From the NCBI RefSeq assembly GCF_000016985.1, contig NC_009633.1, forward strand, positions 2,399,539 to 2,463,538: a stretch of DNA of 64,000 nt, read 5' to 3'. The notes below the pieces were generated by a model, which was not told where the DNA came from, searched no databases, and saw only the letters and a program-made list of their open reading frames with translations. This DNA comes from Alkaliphilus metalliredigens QYMF. Lineage in GTDB: Bacteria > Bacillota > Clostridia > Peptostreptococcales > Natronincolaceae. Shown here piece by piece: positions 21,752 to 31,828 of this stretch (positions within the stretch are counted from its first letter, which is position 1; every line of letters begins with the position of its first letter). A program made the position numbers and the translations under genes.

Positions 21752-23935
21752 ATGTTGGAAAACTTGATAGCAAAGATTGAAGAATATAACCCTCAATGCG
21801 ATGCGGAATTAATTATTCGAGCTTATCATTATGGTGAAAATGCACACCAAGGTCAATATAGGAAATCAGGTGAGCAATATTTTATTCATCCAGTGGAAGT
21901 GGCGAAAATTTTAATCGAGTTGAAAATGGATAGCAGTACCATTGCAGCTGGACTACTTCATGATGTTATTGAAGATACACCATATGGATATGGGAAGGTA
22001 AGAGAAGAGTTTGGGGAAGAAGTGGCTGAACTAGTTGAGGGTGTAACAAAATTGACCCGTCTTTCTTTTGAATCCAAGGAAGAAAGACAAGCAGAAAACT
22101 TGCGCAAAATGTTTATTGCTATGGCTAAGGATATTAGAGTTGTATTGATAAAGCTGGCTGATCGACTTCATAATATGCGAACACTTAAGTATCAATCAGA
22201 CGAAAAGAAAAAAGAAAAGGCAATGGAAACCCTGGAAATTTTTGCGCCAATAGCCCACAGGTTAGGTATTTCTAGAATCAAATGGGAGTTAGAGGACCTA
22301 TGTCTACTTTATATAGATCCCGAAGGATATTATGATCTAGTTGATAAAGTGGCTAAAAAGAGAAGAGATCGGGAGACATTTATTAACAAAGTCATTTCTA
22401 TTTTAGATGGTAAAATGGATGAATTCGGAATTGAAAATGAAATATCTGGACGACCAAAGCATTTTTATAGTATTTATAGAAAAATGGTCTATCAAAATAA
22501 ATCATTTGACGAAATATTTGACTTTATTGCTTTTCGTGTCATTGTAAATAATGTAAAGGACTGTTATGGTATTTTAGGAATTGTTCATACATTATGGAAG
22601 CCCATACCCGGGAGATTTAAAGACTATATTGCAATGCCAAAACCAAACATGTATCAATCTTTGCATACAACGGTGATAGGTCCTAATGGAGAACCATTTG
22701 AGATTCAAATTCGTACCAAAGAAATGCATCAAATTGCAGAATTTGGTATTGCGGCCCACTGGAGCTATAAAGAAGGAAAGTCAATAAACAATGAGGATGA
22801 CATGGATACTAAACTCACTTGGTTAAGGCAAATGCTGGAGTGGGAAAAAGACACAAAGGATCCAAAGGAATTTATGGCATCCCTCAAGGTAGACTTATAT
22901 ACAAATGAAGTATTTGTGTTTACGCCAAAGGGAGAGGTGATTAACCTGCCTTCTGGCTCTACACCTATTGACTTCGCCTATAAAATTCACTCTGATGTTG
23001 GAAATAAATGCGTAGGTGCAAAAGTAGATAGTCGAATGGTTCCAATAGATTATAAGCTGAAGAATGGAAACATTGTAGAGATATTAACCTCTTCTCAAAG
23101 TGTAGGACCAAGTCGAGATTGGTTAAAAATAGTAAAAAGCTCTCAAGCAAGCACGAAAATTAAACAGTGGTTCAAAAAGGAACGAAAAGAAGAGAATATT
23201 GAAAAGGGAAAAGATCTTTTAGAGAAGGAAGTAAGACGTCAAGGATTCACCATGAATGAGGTATTGCAGAGTAAAGTCCTATCCGCCGTCGCCAAGAGAC
23301 TAGGATTAGCCAGTGAGGAAGATTTGTATGCAGTACTTGGCTATGGTGGGGTAACACTCTCCCAAATCACCACAAAAATTAGGGAAAATGTTAAAAAAGA
23401 AACGCCTCCTCCTGTGATCAATGAAGAATCATTCATAAAGGATTCAAGAGTACAGGATGAAAAAAAACGAAACAAACAAAATCAACAAAATCAAGGTGTT
23501 AAAGTAAAGGGAATTGATAACATTATGGTCCGGTTTTCTAAGTGCTGTACTCCTGTGCCTGGCGACGAAATAACTGGCTATATCACCAGAGGACGAGGGG
23601 TTTCCATACATCGAAAAGACTGTCATAATTTATTGGAGACTGCTGAAACACCTGATCGCTTTATTGAGGTAGAATGGGATGTTAGAAAACCAATTGCATT
23701 CCAAGTAGAAATACAACTAAATGCTTCGGATCGCAAAGGTTTACTTTCAGAAGTCACTCAGATTCTATCTGAATCAAAAATCACTGTCAATGGACTGAAT
23801 GCCCGAACAAACAAAGAACGGATCGCTGTGGTCAACCTCATTATGGAAATTACAGATATTGAGCATTTAGATAAACTAATGCAGAAGATACGTAATCTCA
23901 ATGGTGTATATGAAGTGTTTAGGGTGATCACTTAA
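21752..23935 (+). CDS. rel: Bifunctional (p)ppGpp synthetase/hydrolase Rel
   Basis: Rel makes and degrades (p)ppGpp in the stringent response. Domains in order: HD hydrolase (FIHPVEVAKIL, LLHDVIEDT, then LADRLHNMRTL), synthetase (YQSLHTTVIG, EIQIRTKEMH), TGS (VFVFTPKGEVINLPSG), a zinc-finger-like region (RFSKCCTPVPGDEI) and C-terminal ACT. The start is ATG 21752, eight bases after agaggg; an upstream GTG at 21743 lies within that site. Confidence 0.95.
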   Translation: MLENLIAKIEEYNPQCDAELIIRAYHYGENAHQGQYRKSGEQYFIHPVEVAKILIELKMDSSTIAAGLLHDVIEDTPYGYGKVREEFGEEVAELVEGVTKLTRLSFESKEERQAENLRKMFIAMAKDIRVVLIKLADRLHNMRTLKYQSDEKKKEKAMETLEIFAPIAHRLGISRIKWELEDLCLLYIDPEGYYDLVDKVAKKRRDRETFINKVISILDGKMDEFGIENEISGRPKHFYSIYRKMVYQNKSFDEIFDFIAFRVIVNNVKDCYGILGIVHTLWKPIPGRFKDYIAMPKPNMYQSLHTTVIGPNGEPFEIQIRTKEMHQIAEFGIAAHWSYKEGKSINNEDDMDTKLTWLRQMLEWEKDTKDPKEFMASLKVDLYTNEVFVFTPKGEVINLPSGSTPIDFAYKIHSDVGNKCVGAKVDSRMVPIDYKLKNGNIVEILTSSQSVGPSRDWLKIVKSSQASTKIKQWFKKERKEENIEKGKDLLEKEVRRQGFTMNEVLQSKVLSAVAKRLGLASEEDLYAVLGYGGVTLSQITTKIRENVKKETPPPVINEESFIKDSRVQDEKKRNKQNQQNQGVKVKGIDNIMVRFSKCCTPVPGDEITGYITRGRGVSIHRKDCHNLLETAETPDRFIEVEWDVRKPIAFQVEIQLNASDRKGLLSEVTQILSESKITVNGLNARTNKERIAVVNLIMEITDIEHLDKLMQKIRNLNGVYEVFRVIT

Positions 23936-23960
23936 TCAGGAGTAAACGAGGTGTATAAAT

Positions 23961-24410
23961 ATGAGAGCAGTTGTACAAAGAATTAAAGAAGGCAAAGTGA
24001 CTGTTGAAGGTGAAATTACTGGAGAGTGTAACTTTGGACTCCTGGTTTATTTAGGTGTCGGGAGAGAAGATACAGTTGAGGATGCAAAGTATTTAGCAGA
24101 AAAAATTGTAAATTTGCGCATTTTTGAAGATCAAGAAGAGAAATTAAATCTTTCTGTCAAAGATGTAGGTGGAAGTCTATTGGTGATTTCTCAGTTTACG
24201 TTATTTGGAGACTGCCGTAAAGGGCGTAGACCAAGCTTTTCTGAAGCTGCCAAACCAGATGAGGCAGACTACTTGTACCAAGAGTTTGTACGGTGCTGCA
24301 ATGATGTGGGCATGACGGTGGGAACAGGGGTTTTCCAAGCTCATATGATGGTTCATGCCATTAATGATGGACCTGTTACAATGTTAATTGACAGTAAAAA
24401 AACTTTTTAG
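23961..24410 (+). CDS. dtd: D-aminoacyl-tRNA deacylase
   Basis: Dtd hydrolyses D-aminoacyl-tRNAs. This 149-residue protein begins [13 protein letters not shown] and contains the [17 protein letters not shown] motif and the active-site [10 protein letters not shown] motif with its Gly-cis-Pro. It is usually adjacent to rel in Firmicutes. The function is pertinent in an organism that makes D-ornithine and possibly D-alanine by fermentation, though the gene is widespread. Confidence 0.95.
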   Translation: MRAVVQRIKEGKVTVEGEITGECNFGLLVYLGVGREDTVEDAKYLAEKIVNLRIFEDQEEKLNLSVKDVGGSLLVISQFTLFGDCRKGRRPSFSEAAKPDEADYLYQEFVRCCNDVGMTVGTGVFQAHMMVHAINDGPVTMLIDSKKTF

Positions 24411-24420
24411 GAGGGCTAAT

Positions 24421-25041
24421 ATGTTTCTTGAAAAAATCGCTGCAGGTGTATTTGGAGTAAATTGCTATGTTATTAGTGACGATGAGACTGGAAAAGCGGC
24501 TGTGGTCGATCCAGGTGGAGATGCTGATAAGATTCTTGAATTAATTAAAGACAATCAATTTGAATTGACACATATTTTATTAACACATGGCCATGGGGAC
24601 CATATAGGCGCAGTAAATGAGTTACATGAGAAAACAAAGGCCCCTGTATATGTACATGAAGATGATTTATATATTTTAAAGGATGCAAATATAAATTATT
24701 CCGCAAGGATGGGAGGACCTGTTGTTACCATTGACACAGATGTTTTCTTAAAGGATGGAGAGGTCTTAACAATTGGTAATTTAAAGCTACATGTGCTACA
24801 CACCCCAGGTCATTCCCCTGGTGGGGTATGCATACGTGGTGAGGGTGTGGTTTTTACAGGAGATACCCTATTTGCCAACTCCATAGGTAGATCTGATCTA
24901 GAGGGTGGTAATTATGATCAATTAATTGCTTCTATTCAAAGCAAGTTAATGACCCTAGATGATGAACTGACTGTTTTACCTGGACATGGACCTGCCTCAA
25001 CAATTGGAATTGAGAGAATGACCAATCCATATATTAAATAA
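24421..25041 (+). CDS. MBL-fold metallo-hydrolase (glyoxalase II-like, YcbL/YqgX type)
   Basis: This 206-residue metallo-beta-lactamase-fold enzyme has the HGHGDHIGA dinuclear metal motif, HTPGHSPGG, FTGDTLF and a C-terminal LPGHGP. It is shorter than classic glyoxalase II and lacks its C-terminal domain, as in the YcbL group. The start is at ATG 24421 after aggaggg; the longer frame runs back into dtd. Confidence 0.9.
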   Translation: MFLEKIAAGVFGVNCYVISDDETGKAAVVDPGGDADKILELIKDNQFELTHILLTHGHGDHIGAVNELHEKTKAPVYVHEDDLYILKDANINYSARMGGPVVTIDTDVFLKDGEVLTIGNLKLHVLHTPGHSPGGVCIRGEGVVFTGDTLFANSIGRSDLEGGNYDQLIASIQSKLMTLDDELTVLPGHGPASTIGIERMTNPYIK

Positions 25042-25158
25042 GGCATCACAAGAAAGACCCTCACATTGACTGGTTATTTTGTTTAAGATGGCTAGGCATC
25101 GGTATACTCCCCATAAAGGTGGCAATAATAATGTTAAAACACCTTTGGGAGGTATGTT

Positions 25159-25341
25159 ATGAAAAATAAAATTGGCCACTTAATCCAGGAAAAAACAGTA
25201 AGTTCTCTTGTGGATCTAGACTTTCATAATTTTATAGAAATGACAGAGGATGGATTATCAGATGAAGAAATGGCAAATGAGCTAGGGGTAAGTCGTAAAT
25301 ATATCAAGCAATTGAAGGATGAGATTTATAGAGACTATTGA
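25159..25341 (+). CDS. Small helix-turn-helix protein (60 residues)
   Basis: A gggagg site precedes the ATG. Residues about 30-55 (LSDEEMANELGVSRKYIKQLKDE) form a helix-turn-helix of the sigma-factor region 4 type. The upstream half is polar and helical. It probably regulates or modulates a neighbouring gene; hemZ follows after 15 bases, so the two are likely co-transcribed. Confidence 0.75.
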   Translation: MKNKIGHLIQEKTVSSLVDLDFHNFIEMTEDGLSDEEMANELGVSRKYIKQLKDEIYRDY

Positions 25342-25356
25342 TAGGAGTAAACACTA

Positions 25357-26865
25357 ATGATTGATATCGTATGCATTGGTCATGATTTCCATTATGAAAT
25401 CAAAGAGCTATTAAAACTTTTTTTCCCCCATGGGGAAATGAGTATAAGCACCTATGATGAAATGCCGGAGGATCTTTTTAACGAGACTCAAGCTGAGCAT
25501 GAAATCATTATATCACGGCTGACGATTCAAGGCAGTCACATTCTTGTAGAGGCATATTCAAATCAATCAAGTGAAGTGCAGCATGTTAGCATAGAAGTCA
25601 CCATACAGGAAAACAGTTCTTCCCGTGAAACAAGTAAGAAGTGCAAGTTGTTATTAAAGAAAAGTTTGTTCCAGTTTTTACGTAATATGAAACATGTCAA
25701 TATTCCCTGGGGGATTTTATTGGGGATTAGACCTACTAAAATTGTCCATGAACTACTGAATGCGGGTCTATCAGATCAATATATTATCGAACACCTACTA
25801 GAAGAATACTTTGTTCAGGAAGAAAAGGCCCAACTACTTTTAGATGTTGCTAAAAAAGAGTATCAATATATATATCCCATAGATGAGGGCTTGGTAAGTC
25901 TATATATCAGTGTGCCCTTCTGCCCAACCAGATGTCTGTATTGCTCATTTCCTTCTAATAGTGTGACTCAATGGGGCCATTTAATGGATGAATATGTAGA
26001 ACAGTTGTGTGTGGAAATTACTGAAATTGGGAAACTACTTAAACAGAAAAATAAAAAAATAGAGACGCTTTACATAGGTGGAGGAACGCCTACTACCCTA
26101 CATATATCACATTTTGATAAAATTTTTCAGAGTGTCTATGCTTCCTTTGATAAGGATAGGATTAAAGAGATTACAGTTGAAGCTGGACGACCTGACACCA
26201 TTGACTTAGAAAAACTGGCGTTTCTAAAAAGTCAAGGAACAACAAGAGTAAGTATTAATCCCCAAACCATGAATGACTGCACATTACAAACAATTGGGCG
26301 AAAACATTCAGTTCAAGACTTTCTTGAGGCTTGCAAAATGGCTCGAGATGCTGGGTTTGAAAATATCAACATGGATTTAATTATTGGCTTACCTGGTGAA
26401 GATAGTGAAATGGTAGCCTATACCATGAAGGAAATCCAAAAGCTTGCCCCAACAAATTTAACAGTTCATACCTTGGCCATCAAAAAAGGTTCTAATTTGA
26501 TCAAGGATCAGGAGCATTATGAGTTGTCACAGCATGATGAAATACAAAAAATGTTACAAATTACACGGAATTATGCTGAAAAGCTAGGGTTACACCCCTA
26601 CTACATGTATAGACAGAAGCATATGCTTGGCAACTTCGAAAACATTGGATACAGTGCTATCGGATATGAGTGTATCTACAATATACAGATAATGGAAGAA
26701 AAACAAACGATTATCGCTGTGGGAGCTGGTGGTGTCTCAAAATTTACATACCCTAAAGAAAATCGCCTTGAGCGGGTTCCCAATGTTAAAGATTTAGAGC
26801 ACTATATTCAACGAGTAGATGAAATGGTCCAACGAAAACAAAAGTTTATTTCAATTATGAGTTGA
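25357..26865 (+). CDS. hemZ: Oxygen-independent coproporphyrinogen dehydrogenase-like HemZ
   Basis: This 502-residue radical SAM enzyme of the HemN/HemZ group has cluster cysteines in CPTRCLYCSF, TLYIGGGTPTTL, and MDLIIGLPGED. A long N-terminal extension (residues 1-175) with GILLGIRPTKIVHELL is typical of HemZ. HemZ is associated with heme synthesis in Bacillus, but its activity in Clostridia is less clear. Its stop codon overlaps the -35 box of the next promoter. Confidence 0.9.
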   Translation: MIDIVCIGHDFHYEIKELLKLFFPHGEMSISTYDEMPEDLFNETQAEHEIIISRLTIQGSHILVEAYSNQSSEVQHVSIEVTIQENSSSRETSKKCKLLLKKSLFQFLRNMKHVNIPWGILLGIRPTKIVHELLNAGLSDQYIIEHLLEEYFVQEEKAQLLLDVAKKEYQYIYPIDEGLVSLYISVPFCPTRCLYCSFPSNSVTQWGHLMDEYVEQLCVEITEIGKLLKQKNKKIETLYIGGGTPTTLHISHFDKIFQSVYASFDKDRIKEITVEAGRPDTIDLEKLAFLKSQGTTRVSINPQTMNDCTLQTIGRKHSVQDFLEACKMARDAGFENINMDLIIGLPGEDSEMVAYTMKEIQKLAPTNLTVHTLAIKKGSNLIKDQEHYELSQHDEIQKMLQITRNYAEKLGLHPYYMYRQKHMLGNFENIGYSAIGYECIYNIQIMEEKQTIIAVGAGGVSKFTYPKENRLERVPNVKDLEHYIQRVDEMVQRKQKFISIMS

Positions 26866-26890
26866 CAATATTTGCAAAAGAAATTATAAT
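26862..26890 (+). promoter_or_regulatory. Consensus sigma-A promoter for the T-box hisS-aspS transcript
   Basis: TTGACA (26862-26867), a 17-base spacer and TATAAT (26885-26890) are a perfect consensus. The hemZ stop codon lies within the -35 box. Confidence 0.9.
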
Positions 26891-26899
26891 ATTAGAAAT

Positions 26900-27140
26900 T
26901 ATATTGAAAACGATGTTGATTAGGAGTAGTAAGTACAGTGTTTTGTCTCAGCGAGTCGAGGATAGTGTAAGCTCGATACAATAGCTATGCTGAAGACACC
27001 TATAAATTGGTCTTCTGAAATAATGTAGGGGGATCCGTGACCAGCGTTAATGGTAAAGTGGGACTTTGTCCAACTAGGGTGGCACCGCGGGAATAAACCT
27101 CTCGTCCCTTCTCAGATACAGGGATCAGGGGTTTTTTTGT
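26900..27140 (+). promoter_or_regulatory. T-box leader controlling hisS-aspS, with overlapping Asp/His specifier
   Basis: The T-box sequence agggtggcaccgcgg lies at 27076-27090. It is followed by a terminator hairpin (cctctcgtccc paired with gggatcagggg and a run of T, about 27098-27138). Upstream, Stem I has the agcgag/gatagtgtaag elements (about 26950-26970). The specifier position after ctgaa reads GACAC (26995-26999), which holds both an Asp GAC and a His CAC codon. Uncharged tRNA would stabilise the antiterminator and switch on both synthetase genes. Confidence 0.93.
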
Positions 27141-27176
27141 ATTTTATGATAAATAGGATAGAATGGAGGCGTGTTT

Positions 27177-28436
27177 ATGTTAACTAAGGTACCGAGAGGA
27201 ACAAAAGATGTATTACCCAGTGAGAGCTATAAATGGCATTATGTTGAAAAAATTGCCAAGGATGTTGCGGAATGCTTTGGGTTTCAAGAAATAAGAACCC
27301 CTGTCTTTGAGCATACAGAACTGTTTGAAAGAGGAATCGGAGAGACAACAGATGTCGTTGAAAAAGAGATGTATACCTTTGAAGATCGAGGTAAAAGAAG
27401 TGTAACCCTGAAGCCTGAAGGAACCGCTCCTGTGGTCAGGTCTTTTATTGAAAACAAGCTGTATGCTGATGCACAGCCAACTAAATTGTACTATATCACA
27501 CCTGTATTTAGGTATGAACGACCCCAAGCAGGTCGATATCGTCAACATCACCAGTTTGGCATCGAAGTCTTTGGCGCTTCAAATGCGTCAATTGATGCAG
27601 AAGTGATACATGTGGCAATGACCATTTACCAGAAGCTAGGACTTGAAAAACTAGAAGTAAGAATTAATAGTATTGGATGCCCTCAGTGCAAAGAGCACTA
27701 TAATGAGGTGTTAAAAACCTACTTAAGTAATCGTATTGACAATTTATGTGGGACTTGTCAAAGTAGATATGAACGTAATCCCATGAGAATTATCGATTGT
27801 AAGGTAGAATCCTGTCAGGAACAGCTGACAGATGTGCCATTGATGATTGACTATATCTGTGATGAGTGCCGAGATCACTTTGAGGGAGTTCAAAATCATT
27901 TAGAGGCCATTGGTGTGCCATTTACCATTGATCCCAAGATCGTAAGAGGGTTAGACTATTACAGTAAAACAGCCTTTGAGATTATTACTGACGAAGCCGG
28001 GAAAAAGGGGACACTCTGTGGTGGCGGAAGATATGATCAACTGGTTGAGCAATGTGGTGGACCTGCAACCCCTGGAGTTGGATTTGGTATGGGATTGGAA
28101 AGAGCCATCCTGGCCTTGGAGACCCAAGGAATCGTAATCCCTAAACCTGAAGGATTAGATATCTTCTTAGTAACCATGGGAGAAAAAGCTGAATTGCAAG
28201 GATTTAAAATACTAAGTGAATTGCGTCAAATGGGTTTGCGGGCTGATCAAGATCATCTCTCACGAAGCACCAAGGCTCAATTTAAGTATGCAAATAAATT
28301 AATGGCACAGTATACGGCCATCATTGGTGATGAAGAGCTAGAAAGAGGCACTGTGTCTCTGAAAAACATGGAAACAGGGGAACAAAGTGAAATAAGCATT
28401 GATAAAATTGTAGATATACTAAGAGATAAGTTATAG
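27177..28436 (+). CDS. hisS: Histidyl-tRNA synthetase
   Basis: This class II synthetase has about 419 residues. It begins [14 protein letters not shown] and shows motif 1 ([12 protein letters not shown]), motif 2 ([18 protein letters not shown]), the histidine A motif [13 protein letters not shown], and motif 3 ([13 protein letters not shown]). The start is ATG 27177, seven bases after ggagg; GTG 27171 is too close to that site. It is regulated by the preceding T-box. Confidence 0.97.
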   Translation: MLTKVPRGTKDVLPSESYKWHYVEKIAKDVAECFGFQEIRTPVFEHTELFERGIGETTDVVEKEMYTFEDRGKRSVTLKPEGTAPVVRSFIENKLYADAQPTKLYYITPVFRYERPQAGRYRQHHQFGIEVFGASNASIDAEVIHVAMTIYQKLGLEKLEVRINSIGCPQCKEHYNEVLKTYLSNRIDNLCGTCQSRYERNPMRIIDCKVESCQEQLTDVPLMIDYICDECRDHFEGVQNHLEAIGVPFTIDPKIVRGLDYYSKTAFEIITDEAGKKGTLCGGGRYDQLVEQCGGPATPGVGFGMGLERAILALETQGIVIPKPEGLDIFLVTMGEKAELQGFKILSELRQMGLRADQDHLSRSTKAQFKYANKLMAQYTAIIGDEELERGTVSLKNMETGEQSEISIDKIVDILRDKL

Positions 28437-28443
28437 AGAGGAA

Positions 28444-30222
28444 ATGATGAGTATAATGAATATGAAACGAAGTCATATGGCTGGAAGTTTAAGAACAGAA
28501 CATATCGGTGAAACAGTTACATTAACAGGATGGGTTCAAAAAAGAAGAGATTTAGGTGGCTTGATTTTTGTCGATATCAGAGATCGCTCTGGTATGTCCC
28601 AAGTTGTATTTGATAAAGATATCTCCCAGGAGGCTTTTAATCAAGCGGAAACACTAGGATCAGAATATGTGATTTCTGCTAGGGGGAAAGTTTTCAAACG
28701 ACATTCAGTTAACCCTAATATGCCCACAGGAGAAGTAGAAATATTTGTAGACACACTAGAAGTATTAAATACCGCAGAGACAACACCCATTTACATTAAA
28801 GATGATGATGATGTAGGAGAAAATTTAAGATTAAAGTACCGCTATTTAGATTTAAGAAAGTCGTCAATGCAGAAAAACTTAATGCTTAGACATACGGTGT
28901 CAAAAATAGTCAGAAACTTTTTAAGTGATGAAGGGTTTATTGAAGTGGAAACGCCTATGCTGACAAAACCAACGCCAGAAGGGGCAAGAGATTATCTTGT
29001 GCCTAGCAGAGTCAATCCAGGGAAGTTCTTTGCCCTACCTCAATCCCCACAGCTTTTTAAGCAACTCCTGATGGTATCTGGAATGGAGCGGTATTTTCAA
29101 ATTGTGAAATGCTTTAGAGATGAGGATTTACGAGCAGATCGACAACCAGAGTTTACACAAATTGACTGTGAAATGTCCTTTGTTGATCAGCAAGACATTA
29201 TTGAGATGAATGAAAATCTTTTAAAGAAAGTGTTTAAAGATGCTTTAGACATCGATATTCAATTACCATTTCCACAAATGCCATACGATGAAGCAATGGA
29301 ACGATACGGTTCTGATAAGCCTGATATCCGCTTTGATTTTGAGTTAGTAGACCTAGGTGAGATTGTTAAGGAATCGGGATTTAAAGTATTTTCCTCAGCA
29401 ATTCAAAATGGTGGATTTGTGAAGGCCATTAATGTTAAGGGCTATGCAGAGCAATTTAGTAGAAAGGACATTACTAGTCTGGAGGAGTTTGTTAAAACCT
29501 ACGGAGCCAAGGGACTGGCGTGGATGAAGGTAACAGCAGAAGGGGTGACCTCACCAATTGCAAAGTTTTTCAATGAAGATGAAACCAAGGCATTATTAGA
29601 GGCCACCGATGCAAACTCAGGAGATCTACTGCTATTTGTTGCTGACCAACCTAAAGTTGTTTATGACTCATTAGGACATCTTAGGATCGAAGTGGCAAAA
29701 CGATTAGGACTACTTAATAAAGAAGAGTTTAAAATGCTATGGGTGACAGATTTCCCACTCTTTGAGTATGACGAAGAAGAAAACCGTTATATGGCAATGC
29801 ATCATCCATTTACATCACCAGTAGATGAGGATATTCCATTACTTGATACTCATCCTGAGAAAGTAAGGGCCAAGGCCTATGATATTGTTCTAAATGGATA
29901 TGAAATAGGTGGCGGGAGCTTGCGAATTTTCTCATCGGAGCTACAGCAAAAAATGTTTAAAACACTAGGATTTAGCGAAGAAGAGGCCTGGGAAAAATTT
30001 GGGTTTTTACTTGAAGCATTTAAATATGGTACACCACCCCATGGTGGAATTGCTTTTGGTTTAGATCGATTGGTGATGATTTTGGCCCAAGAAGAAAATA
30101 TTCGCCAAGTGATTGCATTTCCCAAAACACAAAATGCAATTTGTCCTATGACAAATGCACCTTCTATTGCAGATGAAAAGCAATTGAAAGAACTTGCAAT
30201 TAGAGTGCAATTACCAGAATAA
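28444..30222 (+). CDS. aspS: Aspartyl-tRNA synthetase
   Basis: This class IIb synthetase has about 592 residues, with an N-terminal OB-fold anticodon domain ([15 protein letters not shown]), motif 2 ([18 protein letters not shown]), a bacterial GAD insertion domain (about 290-420), and motif 3 ([13 protein letters not shown]). It could be discriminating or non-discriminating; the sequence alone does not decide. Start choice among ATGs at 28444, 28447 and 28456 is uncertain. It lies eight bases after hisS, so it shares the T-box. Confidence 0.96.
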   Translation: MMSIMNMKRSHMAGSLRTEHIGETVTLTGWVQKRRDLGGLIFVDIRDRSGMSQVVFDKDISQEAFNQAETLGSEYVISARGKVFKRHSVNPNMPTGEVEIFVDTLEVLNTAETTPIYIKDDDDVGENLRLKYRYLDLRKSSMQKNLMLRHTVSKIVRNFLSDEGFIEVETPMLTKPTPEGARDYLVPSRVNPGKFFALPQSPQLFKQLLMVSGMERYFQIVKCFRDEDLRADRQPEFTQIDCEMSFVDQQDIIEMNENLLKKVFKDALDIDIQLPFPQMPYDEAMERYGSDKPDIRFDFELVDLGEIVKESGFKVFSSAIQNGGFVKAINVKGYAEQFSRKDITSLEEFVKTYGAKGLAWMKVTAEGVTSPIAKFFNEDETKALLEATDANSGDLLLFVADQPKVVYDSLGHLRIEVAKRLGLLNKEEFKMLWVTDFPLFEYDEEENRYMAMHHPFTSPVDEDIPLLDTHPEKVRAKAYDIVLNGYEIGGGSLRIFSSELQQKMFKTLGFSEEEAWEKFGFLLEAFKYGTPPHGGIAFGLDRLVMILAQEENIRQVIAFPKTQNAICPMTNAPSIADEKQLKELAIRVQLPE

Positions 30223-30239
30223 TCTCTTATGGAGCCATG

Positions 30240-30272
30240 TTGGCGTATGATTAATCATACGCCAATTTTTTT
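30240..30272 (+). terminator. Terminator after aspS
   Basis: A perfect stem (30240-30252 with 30253-30265, small effective loop) is followed by seven T. Confidence 0.9.
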
Positions 30273-30307
30273 ATGTAAAAGTATTATGTAATGATTGAAT
30301 AAGTTTG

Positions 30308-30336
30308 TTGACAAGTGAAAGAGGGTATAATATAAT
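30308..30336 (+). promoter_or_regulatory. Promoter of the DUF2325 gene
   Basis: TTGACA (30308-30313) is 17 bases from the second of two overlapping TATAAT boxes (30331-30336). Confidence 0.8.
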
Positions 30337-30374
30337 AAGGTAAATGAAAATAGTTCTCAAGTGAGGTGAAAAAA

Positions 30375-30683
30375 ATGAAAGCACTATTAGTAGGAGCAGA
30401 TCGGTTGGGAAATATTCCTAACACATTGGAAAGTTTTGGAATCAATGAATACATACATTGGACTGGGCGTAAGAAGGGAATGCGGAAAATGGACATCCCT
30501 GGAGAAATTGATATGGTGATTGTATTTTATGATTTTATTGAACATAATATTACAGAAATCGTAAAAGATAAAGCCAAGCAAGGAAACATTCCCTGTATCT
30601 TTTCACGAAGAGCCTGTAGTGATCTAGTGAACAGACTGAACAACTGCAAAGAATGCCATTTTTGTCCTAAGATGGCCAATTGA
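30375..30683 (+). CDS. DUF2325 domain protein
   Basis: The 102-residue protein starts at ATG 30375, after gaggtg. It begins KALLVGADRLGNIP, and DMVIVFYDFIEHN is followed by CIFSRRACSDLV; this layout is typical of DUF2325. A C-terminal CKECHFC cysteine cluster may bind metal. Function is unknown. Confidence 0.8.
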   Translation: MKALLVGADRLGNIPNTLESFGINEYIHWTGRKKGMRKMDIPGEIDMVIVFYDFIEHNITEIVKDKAKQGNIPCIFSRRACSDLVNRLNNCKECHFCPKMAN

Positions 30684-30684
30684 C

Positions 30685-30713
30685 TTGCAATAGTCAGAAA
30701 AATGTGGTACTAT
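30685..30713 (+). promoter_or_regulatory. Promoter of 6S RNA
   Basis: TTGCAA (30685-30690), a 17-base spacer and TACTAT (30708-30713) point to a start near 30720, just before the closing stem of the RNA. Confidence 0.65.
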
Positions 30714-30719
30714 ATATTT

Positions 30720-30905
30720 AGAAAACCTACTGTGTTTGTAATAAAGGTTTCGTTTTGAGGCAACATTACTACATTGGGAGTTTGGGTTTGTTGCTGGAGC
30801 ACATGCCTCATAATTTGATCGAGGACTTGCGAGAGTAGCAATAGGACACCCACCTGCACATGCGGGTTTCAAAACGGCCGGGTACGGCACAGTGGGGATT
30901 TATAT
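30720..30905 (+). ncRNA. ssrS: 6S RNA
   Basis: This roughly 185-base non-coding RNA has a closing stem pairing 30726-30734 (cctactgtg) with 30888-30896 (cacagtggg), a long interrupted rod, and the 3' segment acctgcacatgcgggtttcaaaacggcc typical of Firmicute 6S RNA. 6S RNA mimics an open promoter and sequesters sigma-A RNA polymerase. The aspS/6S/tcdA neighbourhood matches bsrA in Bacillus subtilis. Exact ends are estimated. Confidence 0.85.
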
Positions 30906-30934
30906 TAACAAAGTATGTAATAAAGGTAAATCCA

Positions 30935-30966
30935 AAGTATAGGAGCTTGACTTCCTATGCTTTTTT
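30935..30966 (+). terminator. Terminator downstream of 6S RNA
   Basis: The stem agtatagga/tcctatgct (30936-30944 with 30953-30961) is followed by a T run. It may end the 6S precursor. Confidence 0.7.
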
Positions 30967-31007
30967 GGTTAAGATTTATTTTAGTGTATAATATAAGGAG
31001 GAGAGAT

Positions 31008-31760
31008 ATGGCCTTACATCCATTTTCCAGATCAGAATTATTAATTGGAACTGAAGGCTTAAATAAGCTTAAAGGTTGTACAATTGGTGTGTTTGGTATT
31101 GGCGGGGTAGGTACCTTTGCCGTTGAAGCATTAGCAAGAACAGGCGTTAGTAAATTCATCTTAGTAGATGATGACGATATTTGTCTAACCAATATTAATA
31201 GACAATTGCATGCCACAAGAGTCACAGTAGGTAAATCAAAGGTTGAAACAATGAAACAAAGGGTACTAGAGATTAATCCTAAGGCTGAAGTAATCACCTA
31301 CAAGGAACTATATAATCGTGATAGTGCCGAGCGGTTACTAGATTATTCATATGATTATGTGGTTGATGCCATCGATATGGTTTCTGCTAAGCTTGATTTA
31401 ATTGAGCGATGCAAAAACAAGAACATTCCAATAATCAGTAGCATGGGTGCTGGAAACAAGTTAGATCCAACAAAGCTTGAAGTAGCAGATATTTATGAGA
31501 CATCCATTTGTCCATTGGCTAGAATCATGAGAAAAGAATTGAGAAAAAGAGGAATACAGGATTTAAAGGTAGTTTATTCTCAAGAAGAACCCATGATACC
31601 ACTAGAGATTGATAGTAATTGTCATACAGGCTGTATTTGTCCTAATCAAGACAGAACATGTACGACTCGTCATCAAATTCCAGGCAGTGTAGCTTTTGTT
31701 CCCTCAGCAGTGGGACTGATTATTGCATCTGTTATTGTGAGAGATTTGATCAGCTGCTAG
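31008..31760 (+). CDS. tcdA: tRNA threonylcarbamoyladenosine dehydratase TcdA
   Basis: This 250-residue E1-like enzyme converts t6A37 to the cyclic ct6A form in tRNA. It has the Rossmann GIGGVGTFAVEALARTGV loop, DDDDICLTNINRQ, YVVDAIDMVSAK, and C-terminal cysteines. The ATG at 31008 follows aaggaggag; the open frame extends back to 30957 over the terminator and is not used. Confidence 0.93.
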   Translation: MALHPFSRSELLIGTEGLNKLKGCTIGVFGIGGVGTFAVEALARTGVSKFILVDDDDICLTNINRQLHATRVTVGKSKVETMKQRVLEINPKAEVITYKELYNRDSAERLLDYSYDYVVDAIDMVSAKLDLIERCKNKNIPIISSMGAGNKLDPTKLEVADIYETSICPLARIMRKELRKRGIQDLKVVYSQEEPMIPLEIDSNCHTGCICPNQDRTCTTRHQIPGSVAFVPSAVGLIIASVIVRDLISC

Positions 31761-31828
31761 AATGATTAACCCTATGTATAAATGGGTAGAAATAATATGT
31801 CTAAGGTATAGTTGAAGGAGGGAAAAAG

